Assembly (NCBI GenBank): GCA_041608535.1
Contig: JBFISM010000123.1
Coordinates: forward strand, 1-11,262
Length of the DNA: 11,262 nucleotides
DNA from: JBFISM01 sp041608535
Lineage (GTDB): Bacteria > Actinomycetota > Acidimicrobiia > Spongiisociales > UBA5794
Direction of reading: 5' to 3'
Part shown: piece by piece, positions 1 through 7,101 of the stretch
Numbering within the stretch: the first letter of the stretch is position 1
Layout: every line of letters begins with the position of its first letter
The notes under the pieces: generated by a model
Seen by the model: only the letters and a program-made list of their open reading frames with translations
What the model was told of the DNA's origin: nothing
The model's database searches: none
Position numbers and translations under genes: made by a program

Positions 1-297
1 CCCCGCCATGGTCTCGGCGAGCAGGCGGGTGGTGTCGGTGCGGCTCGACATGATGAGCTGTTTGCGCTGCTCGGTCCATCGCTTGGCCCCGATGTTGGCG
101 CCACCGAGGTTGACGACGGCGTCGGCACCCGTCAGCACCGCGGGGTCGAGCAGCCCGTCAGCCGGCGACCATTCCACCTCTTGGTCGTTGCGGGCGACAC
201 GCCGTACCAGACACACGACATCGTGCCCGGCATCGATGAGATGCTCCAAGAGCGCCGTGCCTATGAGCCCCGATGCGCCCCCGATCACTATTCGCAT
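1..297 (-). CDS. NAD(P)-dependent epimerase, TIGR01777 (YfcH/SulA-like) family, 3' end outside window
   Basis: This is the first 99 codons of an SDR-type nucleotide-sugar-epimerase-like protein, cut by the window edge. The N-terminus MRIVIGGASGLIG carries the Rossmann GxxGxxG loop (G7, G10, G13). It is followed by the family's typical pattern of a short beta-alpha-beta unit, a W-x-P segment (residues 43-45), then a DAVVNLGGANIGAKRW stretch and a SSRTDTTRLL segment that are hallmarks of the TIGR01777 epimerase family. No specific substrate is established for most members, so the reaction is not assigned. The ATG at 297 is chosen because it opens directly into the Rossmann strand and has GAGG a few bases upstream. 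The gene follows the acyltransferase on the same strand after an 89-base gap that contains a small hairpin, so it may be the last gene of the cluster or have its own promoter. Confidence 0.85.
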   Translation of the reverse strand, partial: MRIVIGGASGLIGTALLEHLIDAGHDVVCLVRRVARNDQEVEWSPADGLLDPAVLTGADAVVNLGGANIGAKRWTEQRKQLIMSSRTDTTRLLAETMAG

Positions 298-351
298 ACA
301 GCCTCGCTTTCCTCGTGGCGCCCCCGTTTCATCGAGGGTCTACGGATCTGC

Positions 352-370
352 AGCCGACACCGTATCGGCT
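352..370 (-). other. Small hairpin after the acyltransferase gene
   Basis: AGCCGA (352-357) and TCGGCT (365-370) form a perfect 6-bp stem with a 7-base loop, 17 bases past the acyltransferase stop. No T-run follows on the minus strand, so a classical intrinsic terminator is not supported. It could be an attenuating or RNA-processing hairpin between the acyltransferase and epimerase genes, or chance in GC-rich DNA. Confidence 0.25.
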
Positions 371-386
371 CGCCACGTGTGACCGT

Positions 387-1079
387 TCAGGCACCCGATC
401 TCTCGATGGATCCGTCCACATTGCGTAAATGGGGACCGGCGATGGGATCATCGATCCACCACGGATCGAGCCGGTTGCCGATCACCTCCATCCACCGCTC
501 GCTGACCGCCCCCAGCGGATCTTCGTGGTCGGCGTAGTCGAGCACATCGATCGGCTCCTCCACCCACACCCTGACGGCCGTCCGCCGGAACGCCGACTGC
601 ACGATCCCCAATGTCCCGTGGGTGCCGTGCATCGCCACCGGCACCAGTGGCACCCCTGCGGCCAGTGCGATCCACGCAGCTCCTGGCTGTGGCGTTCCCT
701 CCCGCCAATACGGCACACGGCGTCCCTCGGGGAAGACCGCAACCGGTTTGCCGCCGGCGAGATCTTGGAGCGCCCCCCGAATCGCTGCGACCGGGACCCG
801 ATCCCGAGCAACGGGGCGGGCACCGAAGAAGCGAATGAAGCGCGAGAACATGAGAGACGGCTCGAAGATGCCCCCGGTGGCGAGATACCCGATGTTGCGG
901 TGGGCAGCCAGCGTCACGATGACGGGGTCGATGAACGAGACGTGGTTCCCGGCGATCACATACCCCCCACTTGGAAGGTGCTCCCGACCGCTGATCTCGA
1001 GGTCGTACATGGCGCGCGCCGCCCACCCGACGGGGTGCTTGAGCACCTGCACGAGCTGCTCGACCAGGCGATCACTCAT
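387..1079 (-). CDS. plsC: PlsC-family 1-acyl-glycerol-3-phosphate acyltransferase
   Basis: This 230-residue protein belongs to the glycerol-3-phosphate/lysophosphatidate acyltransferase family (PlsC). It would transfer a fatty acyl group to lysophosphatidic acid or a related lysolipid at the inner face of the membrane. The four family motifs are visible in order: catalytic HX4D in NHVSFID (H46, D51), motif II GARPVAR (residues 86-92), motif III FPEGRR (116-121, with Arg where many members have Thr) and motif IV VPLVPV (143-148). The length is typical of short actinobacterial members. The ATG overlaps the holB stop as ATGA, which implies translational coupling, and a G-rich Shine-Dalgarno-like run lies about 9 bases upstream. 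Actinobacteria usually carry several paralogues, so the exact acyl acceptor is uncertain; a role in glycolipid acylation is also possible. Confidence 0.88.
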   Translation of the reverse strand: MSDRLVEQLVQVLKHPVGWAARAMYDLEISGREHLPSGGYVIAGNHVSFIDPVIVTLAAHRNIGYLATGGIFEPSLMFSRFIRFFGARPVARDRVPVAAIRGALQDLAGGKPVAVFPEGRRVPYWREGTPQPGAAWIALAAGVPLVPVAMHGTHGTLGIVQSAFRRTAVRVWVEEPIDVLDYADHEDPLGAVSERWMEVIGNRLDPWWIDDPIAGPHLRNVDGSIERSGA

Positions 1080-2143
1080 TCCACTCGTCCCCCGAGATCG
1101 GCAAACAGACTCGCAAATGCGAGTTGTGGCCGCTGATTCGCTTCGAGCGCCTCGACCGTCTCCAGCACCCGTTCGGCGTGGGCAACGGCGACCGCCGGTG
1201 GCAAGGACGTCAATGCCGTCGGTGCGATGTCCGGGTTGCGCACGGTGGCGCCGTACTGGGCAGCGGCAGCATCCCGATAGAAGCCGGCGAGGATCTCCAG
1301 ACCTGCCGTGTACAGAGATGCAGTGGCTCGCTTCAGGTCACGCTCCTGTCGGTCCCGGAAGGCCCGCGTCGATGCGTGCTCCGTACCCGCGGCATTGCGC
1401 TCTTCGGCTTGGTGTTCCTGGAGGGCCGCCAGCAGCGGAGCGGTGGATGCGATCACCTCGTCGGCGATGCGATAGGCATCCCCGGGATGCTCGGAGAGTC
1501 GCGTCGGCACGGTCAGCCACGTGCGGCGAAACTCCGCAACCTCCGGCTGCGTGGCCAGGCGCAGCGCAAGGCCGGGACGGCCCCCGGAGATCCGGGTTGC
1601 CCGCACCGCCTGCTCCTCGTCCACCCCTCGGGCGATGAGCCCGGACACGATGTCCTCGTCGGCCACTCGCCCGAAGACGACGGTGCGGGCGCGGCTGGCA
1701 ATCGTCATGGGGAGGTCGCCTTCGGCATCGGCCACGAGGATGAACAGACTCGATCGGCTCGGCTCCTCGAGCGTCTTGAGTAGGGCATTGGCTGCCCCCT
1801 CGTTCATCGTGGATGCCTCCGCTACGAGGAAGATCTTTCGTTCCGCCACCATCGGAGCCAGGCTCGCCTGGGACACGGTGCTTCGAGCCTGGTCGACGGT
1901 GATGCTCGTGCGACCTTCTGGTTCGATCGTGACGAGATCGGGATGCGCCCCGCTGCGGACCCGGCGGAGGGCTGTTTCATCTCCTCGTGCCAGCAAACCT
2001 GCCGCAAACTCGAGCGCCACAGTCGCCTTACCGATACCGGACGGACCGACAAACAGGTAGGCGTGGGCGGGACGGGCCAGCTCATCGCCGAGGAAGGCCA
2101 CGACTGCGTGGTGCCCGATGATGGATGAGAACAGCCCCGTCAT
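1076..2143 (-). CDS. holB: DNA polymerase III subunit delta' (clamp loader)
   Basis: This 355-residue AAA+ protein is the delta' subunit of the replicative clamp loader, which helps the gamma/tau complex place the beta clamp on primed DNA. The N-terminus MTGLFSSIIGHHAVV is the usual delta' opening. A Walker A-like GPSGIGKAT lies at residues 33-41, with Ala where an active ATPase has Ser/Thr. The conserved NALLKTLEEP box lies at 119-128, and the sensor/arginine-finger segment SRA (usually SRC) at 150-152. The Walker B region reads LVAEAST and lacks the usual DEA/DEAH acidic pair. The segment normally holding zinc-binding cysteines (about 50-70) has none. The start at 2143 is preferred because it overlaps the tmk stop as ATGA; an in-frame start at 2176 would add 11 unconserved residues. 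The gene is coupled to tmk upstream and plsC downstream. Confidence 0.9.
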   Translation of the reverse strand: MTGLFSSIIGHHAVVAFLGDELARPAHAYLFVGPSGIGKATVALEFAAGLLARGDETALRRVRSGAHPDLVTIEPEGRTSITVDQARSTVSQASLAPMVAERKIFLVAEASTMNEGAANALLKTLEEPSRSSLFILVADAEGDLPMTIASRARTVVFGRVADEDIVSGLIARGVDEEQAVRATRISGGRPGLALRLATQPEVAEFRRTWLTVPTRLSEHPGDAYRIADEVIASTAPLLAALQEHQAEERNAAGTEHASTRAFRDRQERDLKRATASLYTAGLEILAGFYRDAAAAQYGATVRNPDIAPTALTSLPPAVAVAHAERVLETVEALEANQRPQLAFASLFADLGGRVE

Positions 2144-2745
2144 GCGACGCCCGCCGACTTCTGGAGCGCAGCCCACGCCGCCTGGACCACCTGCGGGAGG
2201 GGCTGGGAGGCGTCGATGACCACAAAGCGAGCGGGCTCCTCGCGGGCCAACTCGTCGAAGGCGGCGGCAACTGCCACGTGGAGCGCATCGGACTCACTTC
2301 CGATGCGGTCCGGTTGCGCCTGACGTGAAAGCCCGGTCGCAACGTCGACTCGGAGCAACACCACGATGTCGGGCCACACCCCTCCGAGGCCCAGCTCGTT
2401 GACCGCACGCACTGCTGCGATGCCGAGACCGCGGCCACCACCCTGGTAGGCCAGTGATGAGTACACCGACCGGTCGGAGATCACCCAGCCCCCGCGGTGC
2501 AGAGTGTCGCTGATCGGTCCGGCCGCAAGCTGACTGCGTGCGGCGGCGAACAGGAGCGCCTCGGTCCACGGCGCCACGGCCCCGTCGAAGTGCAGCAGCA
2601 GCTTACGGATCTCCTCGCCGGCGGGCGTTCCGCCGGGTTCACGTACCCTGAGCACCTCGTGGCCGAGCCGCTCTACTCGTGTCGCGATGTGCGCCGCCAC
2701 CGTGGATTTTCCGGCGCCTTCGATTCCTTCGAACGCGATGTACAT
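2140..2745 (-). CDS. tmk: Thymidylate kinase (dTMP kinase)
   Basis: This 201-residue enzyme phosphorylates dTMP to dTDP with ATP in the dTTP pathway. MYIAFEGIEGAGKST gives the P-loop (G7 to T15). REPGGTP at 36-41 and the DRS motif in ISDRSVYSSLAYQG (91-93) are the thymidylate-binding signatures. A LID-like segment with Arg residues follows (R141, R148), as does the conserved PDIVVLL strand (125-131). Length is normal for the family. The start at 2745 is chosen because it opens straight into the first beta strand, 7 bases after the MFS stop. The reading frame stays open for another 69 codons upstream, but that part is Arg/Pro-rich, unlike the family, and overlaps the MFS gene. The stop overlaps the holB start as ATGA. 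Close linkage to the MFS gene recalls the MFS-dTMP kinase fusions of other actinobacteria. Confidence 0.95.
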   Translation of the reverse strand: MYIAFEGIEGAGKSTVAAHIATRVERLGHEVLRVREPGGTPAGEEIRKLLLHFDGAVAPWTEALLFAAARSQLAAGPISDTLHRGGWVISDRSVYSSLAYQGGGRGLGIAAVRAVNELGLGGVWPDIVVLLRVDVATGLSRQAQPDRIGSESDALHVAVAAAFDELAREEPARFVVIDASQPLPQVVQAAWAALQKSAGVA

Positions 2746-2752
2746 CGGCCGC

Positions 2753-4195
2753 TCAGCCGCCCTCGCCGGCGTCCGCATCGGGCGTGGCGGTCGAAGAGTC
2801 GTCGTGTTTGGTCGCAGTTGCTCGGCGCTGCCGGCCAAGCTGGGCGCGACGCGCCTCGCCGGCGCGGGCCAGGATCTCACGGCTGGCGGCGCCCAACTTC
2901 GGTGGTTCGAACAGCGCCCGCAGACTCCACAGCACGGAGATTCCGGATGCAATGATCACCAGGCCGCCGAGGAAGAGGACGAAGCGGCGCGGATCGCTGA
3001 GCCTGCCTATCCCGATCCCGCTGACCACTCCCACCAACGGGGCTGCGATCGCCATCGAGGCAAACAGCCCGATCCGCATCAATCCGAACAGCGTGGCAAA
3101 GACCCTACCCCGCAACTCGTCATCCACCTCCTCGTGGAGATGCGTGAGCCCCATGACGTACGCCGCCCCGGCGCCCAAGCCCATGAGGAAGACCCAGGAA
3201 GCCGCACCGGCAACCGTCGCAGTCACCGAAGCAGCCGCCAGCCCGAGCCCGGTCGCCATCAAGGAGAATGCAAAGACCAGGTCGCGGCGCATCAACCTCG
3301 CCTCGTAGAGCGATACGAGTGCGATCCCCAGCGCCGCCCCCGCTCCAACGGACGTGATGAGCGCGAAGAAACCCGTCTGATCGGCCTGCAATACGTCTTC
3401 GACGAACGAGTTGCCCAGCACCACGAGCGATCCGCCACCCACCAGAGCGGCCGTCATCCCCACGATCACACGCCGCACGGAACGCCGCTGCCAGAAGAAC
3501 TTGGCGCCATCGATGAGATCCCCGAGCGCAGTGGGTTCCGTCTTGGTCTTGGGACGCTCCGCAGCGTGCCGTGCCTTCAGCTCGGGGAGCGAGGCGATGA
3601 GCGCCGCCGAGACGAAGAACGTCAGGGCATCCAAGAGGAACGCGGCCGTGAACTCGGCGCCGATCCCGGTGATGATGCCGCCAAAGGTGAGCGCGGGAAG
3701 CGCCGACACGACAAACAGCATCCCGGCCCCGATCGGGATGGTGCCGTAGGTGGCGCCGAGGATGAGGCTGTTGGCCGTCACGAGGTTCTCTTCCCTGACG
3801 AGACGGGGCATCATCGCGTTTCTGGGTGCTTGGCCGACCAACGAGAAGATCTCGAGACCGACATTGACGGCGACGAGGAAGGGGAGGTTGTCGGCGAAGA
3901 CCAGCATGGGCACGAGCAGCCCGCGCCCCACGTCGGAGATGACGACCAGACGACGGCGGTCGACCCGATCGGAGATGACACCGACGGCGGCGCCCAACAC
4001 CAGCCCGGGGAGGATGCGTGACACCAGGGCCACCAAGACCCCCGTCTCCCCGCCGATGGCATTGCCCAAGGCGATGGTGGCAAAGACGGTCATCCAGTCG
4101 CCGGTGCTGCCGACGACGCTCGCCCACCACAGGCGGGCGAACGCTCCTCGCCGCACCAGCGCATGAGCGGGAAGCGCCTGTCGATTGCTCTTCAC
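2753..4195 (-). CDS. MFS permease, DHA3/MFS_3-like
   Basis: This 480-residue integral membrane protein has about 12 hydrophobic segments between residues 20 and 430, matching the major facilitator fold. The loop 2-3 signature GVISDRVDRRR lies at residues 72-82, and RGRVFA at 362-367 sits at the corresponding place in the second half; both resemble the EntS/macrolide-efflux MFS_3 group. A charged cytoplasmic tail (about 431-480) is rich in Arg, Ala and acidic residues. The substrate cannot be read from the sequence. The start is GTG at 4195; there is no Shine-Dalgarno, but TAACCT ends 6 bases upstream, suggesting a leaderless message. The stop is 7 bases before tmk. Proteins fusing this permease type to dTMP kinase are annotated in Streptomyces, so the pairing is probably old, though what it means for transport is unknown. 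Confidence 0.85.
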   Translation of the reverse strand: MKSNRQALPAHALVRRGAFARLWWASVVGSTGDWMTVFATIALGNAIGGETGVLVALVSRILPGLVLGAAVGVISDRVDRRRLVVISDVGRGLLVPMLVFADNLPFLVAVNVGLEIFSLVGQAPRNAMMPRLVREENLVTANSLILGATYGTIPIGAGMLFVVSALPALTFGGIITGIGAEFTAAFLLDALTFFVSAALIASLPELKARHAAERPKTKTEPTALGDLIDGAKFFWQRRSVRRVIVGMTAALVGGGSLVVLGNSFVEDVLQADQTGFFALITSVGAGAALGIALVSLYEARLMRRDLVFAFSLMATGLGLAAASVTATVAGAASWVFLMGLGAGAAYVMGLTHLHEEVDDELRGRVFATLFGLMRIGLFASMAIAAPLVGVVSGIGIGRLSDPRRFVLFLGGLVIIASGISVLWSLRALFEPPKLGAASREILARAGEARRAQLGRQRRATATKHDDSSTATPDADAGEGG

Positions 4196-4201
4196 AAAGC
4201 C

Positions 4202-4207
4202 AGGTTA
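4202..4207 (-). promoter_or_regulatory. Candidate -10 element for leaderless MFS transcript
   Basis: TAACCT (minus strand) fits TAnnnT and ends 6 bases before the GTG start at 4195, so transcription could begin at or next to the start codon. No Shine-Dalgarno is visible in this 69-base gap and no good -35 is seen at 16-18 bases. Confidence 0.4.
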
Positions 4208-4264
4208 CGGCTATGCGCTGTTAGTGCGAGCTACCCGCCGAGGGAGCCTGGGGAAGGAGTCGCC

Positions 4265-7036
4265 TCAGCCTTCTGCCGGTTCGGCCCCGGACGCATCGGC
4301 GGCGGACGTCGCGGGTTGCTTCGCCGTATCGTGCTCCGCAGGCGATGGTGCGCCGGATTCCTTCGCTGCGGTCTTGCTCTTCGCCGGCGACTTCTTCTTC
4401 GTCGCGGTCTTCTTTGCCGCGGCCTTCTTGGATGCCGGCTTCTTGGCCGGCTTTTTCTCGGGAGCCTTGTCGCGACGGATCTGCAGCAGCTCGATCGCCC
4501 GCTCCAGCGTGATGGACTCCACCGTGTCCCCCTGACGGAGCGAAGCGTTGTACTCACCGTCCGTCACGTACGGCCCAAACCGACCGTCCTTGACGACGAT
4601 GTCCTTGTCCGTCTCGGGTTCCTTGCCCAGCTCTTTGAGCGGTGGCGCCGCAGTCCGGCCGCGTCGCTTCTTCGGCTCGGCCAGCTTGGCGAGCGCCTCC
4701 TCGAGGGTGATGCTCATCAGCTCCTCTTCGGTCTCGAGCGACCGGGTCTCGCTGCCCCACTTGAGATAAGGCCCGAAGCGGCCGTTGAGCGCAACCACAG
4801 GCTCCCCGTTGTCGGGATGGGGCCCCAGCTCACGTGGGATCGTGAGGAGTTGCAGCGCCTCTCGCAAAGTGACGGCTTCGGGGGACATCGTCTTGAACAG
4901 CGATGCAGTGCGTGGCTTCTGCTTGGGTGTGGCGTCCGGATCGATCTCCCCGAGCTGGACGTACGGTCCGTACCTCCCGGTCTTGACGAGCACCGGCAAT
5001 CCGGTGTCGGGGTCGGTACCCAGGGTGCGATCGCCGGACGGTGCGTTGAGCAGCTCGATTGCCTTCTCCACCGTCAGCTCGTCGGGGGCGATGTCCTCGG
5101 GAATGCTCGCGGTGTCCTCCCCCCGGGCCACGTACGGCCCGTACCGACCGGAGCGGGCGACGATGGGAACACCATGCTCGTCGACGCCGATCGGAGTCGA
5201 GTTGATCTCACGAGCGTCGATCTTGTCGAGATTGAGATCGACCATGTTCTTGAGTCCCGGATGGCCGTTGCCGAAGTAGAAGCGCGACAACCACGGAATC
5301 GCCTCCTCGTCACCGGTGGCGATGGCATCGAGATCGTTCTCCATCCGGGCGGTGAAGGCATAGTCGACGAGCGCATCGAAGTGCTGTTCCAACAACGAAA
5401 TCGCAGAGAAGGCGGTGAACGTGGGCACCAGTGCGGTGCCCTTCTTGTACACGTAGCCGCGATCCTGGATCGTGGAGATGATCGACGCATAGGTGGACGG
5501 GCGTCCGATGCCGAGCTCCTCGAGCCGCTGCACCAAGGACGCCTCGGTGTATCGCCGTGGCGGTTTGGTCTCGTGCCCTCCGGGCTCCATCGCCTCGACA
5601 TCGGTGGCTTGCCCCTCCCGCAGGACGGGAAGAGGCCGTTCCTGATCGTCGAGGGCCGCATCCGGGTCGTCCGATCCCTCGACATAGGCACGCAGGAAGC
5701 CGGGGAACAGTATCGACCGGCCGGTGGCGCCGAATTCGACTCGGCGCCCGCTGGTGGCGGCCGCGGCTCCGAGACGAACGACGAGAGACTCGCCCTTGGC
5801 ATCTTTCATCTGCGAGGCGACGGTGCGCTTCCAGATGAGCTCATACACCCGCGCTTCGTCGGTGTTGGGGCCCAGCTGTCGCGCAACCGTATCCACGTCC
5901 GGAAAGGTGTCACCGGCGGGCCGGATGGCCTCGTGCGCCTCCTGGGCGTTCTTCACCGAGCTCTTGTACATCCTCGGCTTGTCGGGGAGAAAGTCCGCCC
6001 CGTACTTGCTGCGCACCAGATCTCGGGCAGTGGCGACCGCCGCGTCCGACAGGGTCGTGGAGTCGGTGCGCATGTACGTGATGAACCCGCCCTCGTACAG
6101 CCGCTGTGCCGCCGACATAGTCCGACGCGCCCCGAAGCGGAGCTTGCGGCCGGCTTCTTGTTGCAGCGTCGACGTACGAAACGGCGGATACGGCTTGCGC
6201 GTGTACGGCTTGGCCTCGACCGAGGTGACGGTGAAGCTCGACTGTTCGAGCTCATCGCCCAGCGTGGTGGCTGTATCCTGGTCGAGGACGATGCGATCGC
6301 TCGTCTTCAGGGCACCGTCGTCACCGAAGTCCTTGCCGGTGGCCACCTTGGTGCCGTCGATGGTGAGCAACTCGGCGTCGAACCGCTGCGGGTCGTCCGC
6401 AACGGCGAACGTTCCGGTGATGCCCCAGTAGACCGCCGGCACGAAGGCCATCCGTTCCCGCTCCCGCTCCACGATGATGCGCGTCGCCGGCGATTGCACC
6501 CGCCCGGCGGACAAGCCCTGCCGAACCTTCTTCCACAACACCGGAGAGACCTCGTAGCCGAACAGGCGGTCGAGGATGCGGCGCGCCTCCTGTGCATCGA
6601 CGAGTCGCCGGTCGAGATCTCGCGGTGACTCCACCGCATGCTGGATCGCGGCTTCAGTGATCTCGTGGAACACCATCCGCCGCACCGGTTGCTTGGGATT
6701 CAGCACCTCGAGGAGATGCCAGGCGATCGATTCGCCCTCGCGATCCTCGTCTGTGGCGAGATAGAGCTCGTCGACATCCTTGAGCAGCTTCTTCAACTTC
6801 GTGATCTGCTGCTTCTTGTCGGAGGGGACGATGTACAGCGGCTTGAAGTCGTTCTCCACATCGACCCCGAGCCGCGCCCACGGCTCCCCCTTCAGGGATG
6901 GGGGCACATCTGCCGCCGAGCGCGGCAGATCGCGCACGTGCCCGATCGACGACTCGACGACGTAATCGTCCCCGAGATACTTGCCGATGGTGCGTGCTTT
7001 GGCTGGTGACTCGACGATGACGAGCTTCTTCGGCAT
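4265..7036 (-). CDS. topA: DNA topoisomerase I (type IA)
   Basis: This 923-residue type IA topoisomerase relaxes negative supercoils. The TOPRIM domain opens the protein (LVIVESPAKA with the catalytic Glu9; TDEDREG with the D-E-D acidic triad at 96-98). The strand-cleaving tyrosine is Y321 in ITYMRTDST, followed by R323. The HEAIRP and GIGRPSTYA boxes of domains II-III are intact. The C-terminal third has four repeats centred on GR(Y/F)GPY (about 630, 687, 752 and 818), then a Lys/Ala/Pro-rich tail (about 857-891) and an acidic, Ala-rich end. I see no cysteine in the protein, so the zinc ribbons of the Escherichia coli enzyme are absent, as is usual in actinobacteria. ATG at 7036 gives the canonical PKKLVIVESPAKA start; in-frame TTG (7042) and GTG (7039) add only two residues. 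A promoter candidate lies at 7073-7101. Confidence 0.97.
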   Translation of the reverse strand: MPKKLVIVESPAKARTIGKYLGDDYVVESSIGHVRDLPRSAADVPPSLKGEPWARLGVDVENDFKPLYIVPSDKKQQITKLKKLLKDVDELYLATDEDREGESIAWHLLEVLNPKQPVRRMVFHEITEAAIQHAVESPRDLDRRLVDAQEARRILDRLFGYEVSPVLWKKVRQGLSAGRVQSPATRIIVERERERMAFVPAVYWGITGTFAVADDPQRFDAELLTIDGTKVATGKDFGDDGALKTSDRIVLDQDTATTLGDELEQSSFTVTSVEAKPYTRKPYPPFRTSTLQQEAGRKLRFGARRTMSAAQRLYEGGFITYMRTDSTTLSDAAVATARDLVRSKYGADFLPDKPRMYKSSVKNAQEAHEAIRPAGDTFPDVDTVARQLGPNTDEARVYELIWKRTVASQMKDAKGESLVVRLGAAAATSGRRVEFGATGRSILFPGFLRAYVEGSDDPDAALDDQERPLPVLREGQATDVEAMEPGGHETKPPRRYTEASLVQRLEELGIGRPSTYASIISTIQDRGYVYKKGTALVPTFTAFSAISLLEQHFDALVDYAFTARMENDLDAIATGDEEAIPWLSRFYFGNGHPGLKNMVDLNLDKIDAREINSTPIGVDEHGVPIVARSGRYGPYVARGEDTASIPEDIAPDELTVEKAIELLNAPSGDRTLGTDPDTGLPVLVKTGRYGPYVQLGEIDPDATPKQKPRTASLFKTMSPEAVTLREALQLLTIPRELGPHPDNGEPVVALNGRFGPYLKWGSETRSLETEEELMSITLEEALAKLAEPKKRRGRTAAPPLKELGKEPETDKDIVVKDGRFGPYVTDGEYNASLRQGDTVESITLERAIELLQIRRDKAPEKKPAKKPASKKAAAKKTATKKKSPAKSKTAAKESGAPSPAEHDTAKQPATSAADASGAEPAEG

Positions 7037-7072
7037 CACCAAACTCTCGGCAGAGGGGCCTGGCCGGCCACA

Positions 7073-7101
7073 TTCCTACGGGAGAACGCGCTATCTGTCA
7101 A
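7073..7101 (-). promoter_or_regulatory. Candidate sigma70-type promoter of topA
   Basis: A perfect TTGACA lies at 7101-7096 on the minus strand, inside the last codons of the glycosyltransferase gene and reaching to its stop. A TAGGAA hexamer follows after 17 bases (7078-7073); it matches the -10 consensus at only three positions. The start site would fall near 7066, giving a leader of about 30 bases with GAGAG upstream of the topA ATG. This would let topA be expressed apart from the phosphatase/glycosyltransferase pair. Confidence 0.42.

Noticed and set aside
429..1638. Overlapping plus-strand frames opposite plsC and holB
   Set aside because: They are shadow frames with no recognisable domain; the minus-strand genes carry clear catalytic motifs and coupled start/stop overlaps.
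2746..2952. A 69-codon N-terminal extension of tmk
   Set aside because: The extra sequence is Arg/Pro/Cys-rich, overlaps the end of the MFS gene and does not resemble any dTMP kinase; the start at 2745 enters directly into the P-loop strand.
2687..4021. A 444-codon plus-strand frame opposite the MFS gene
   Set aside because: The composition is extremely charged and unstructured (Asp/Glu/Arg/Gly/His), which is what the complement of membrane-helix codons gives; the MFS reading has proper helices and motifs.
4230..4247. Hairpin with one bulge in the topA-MFS gap as an intrinsic terminator
   Set aside because: The stem is about six pairs with a bulge and no T-run follows, so a call would be unsupported.
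4380..4460. Repetitive CTTCTT-like tract at the end of topA as a nucleotide repeat
   Set aside because: It is the coding sequence of the Lys/Ala-rich C-terminal tail read from the opposite strand, with varied codons rather than a simple tandem repeat.
4163..6628. An 821-codon open frame on the plus strand, antisense to topA
   Set aside because: Its translation is Arg/Gly/Leu-rich low-information sequence typical of the complement of a GC-rich gene, with no domain or start signal, while the minus strand encodes an unmistakable topoisomerase I with all catalytic motifs.
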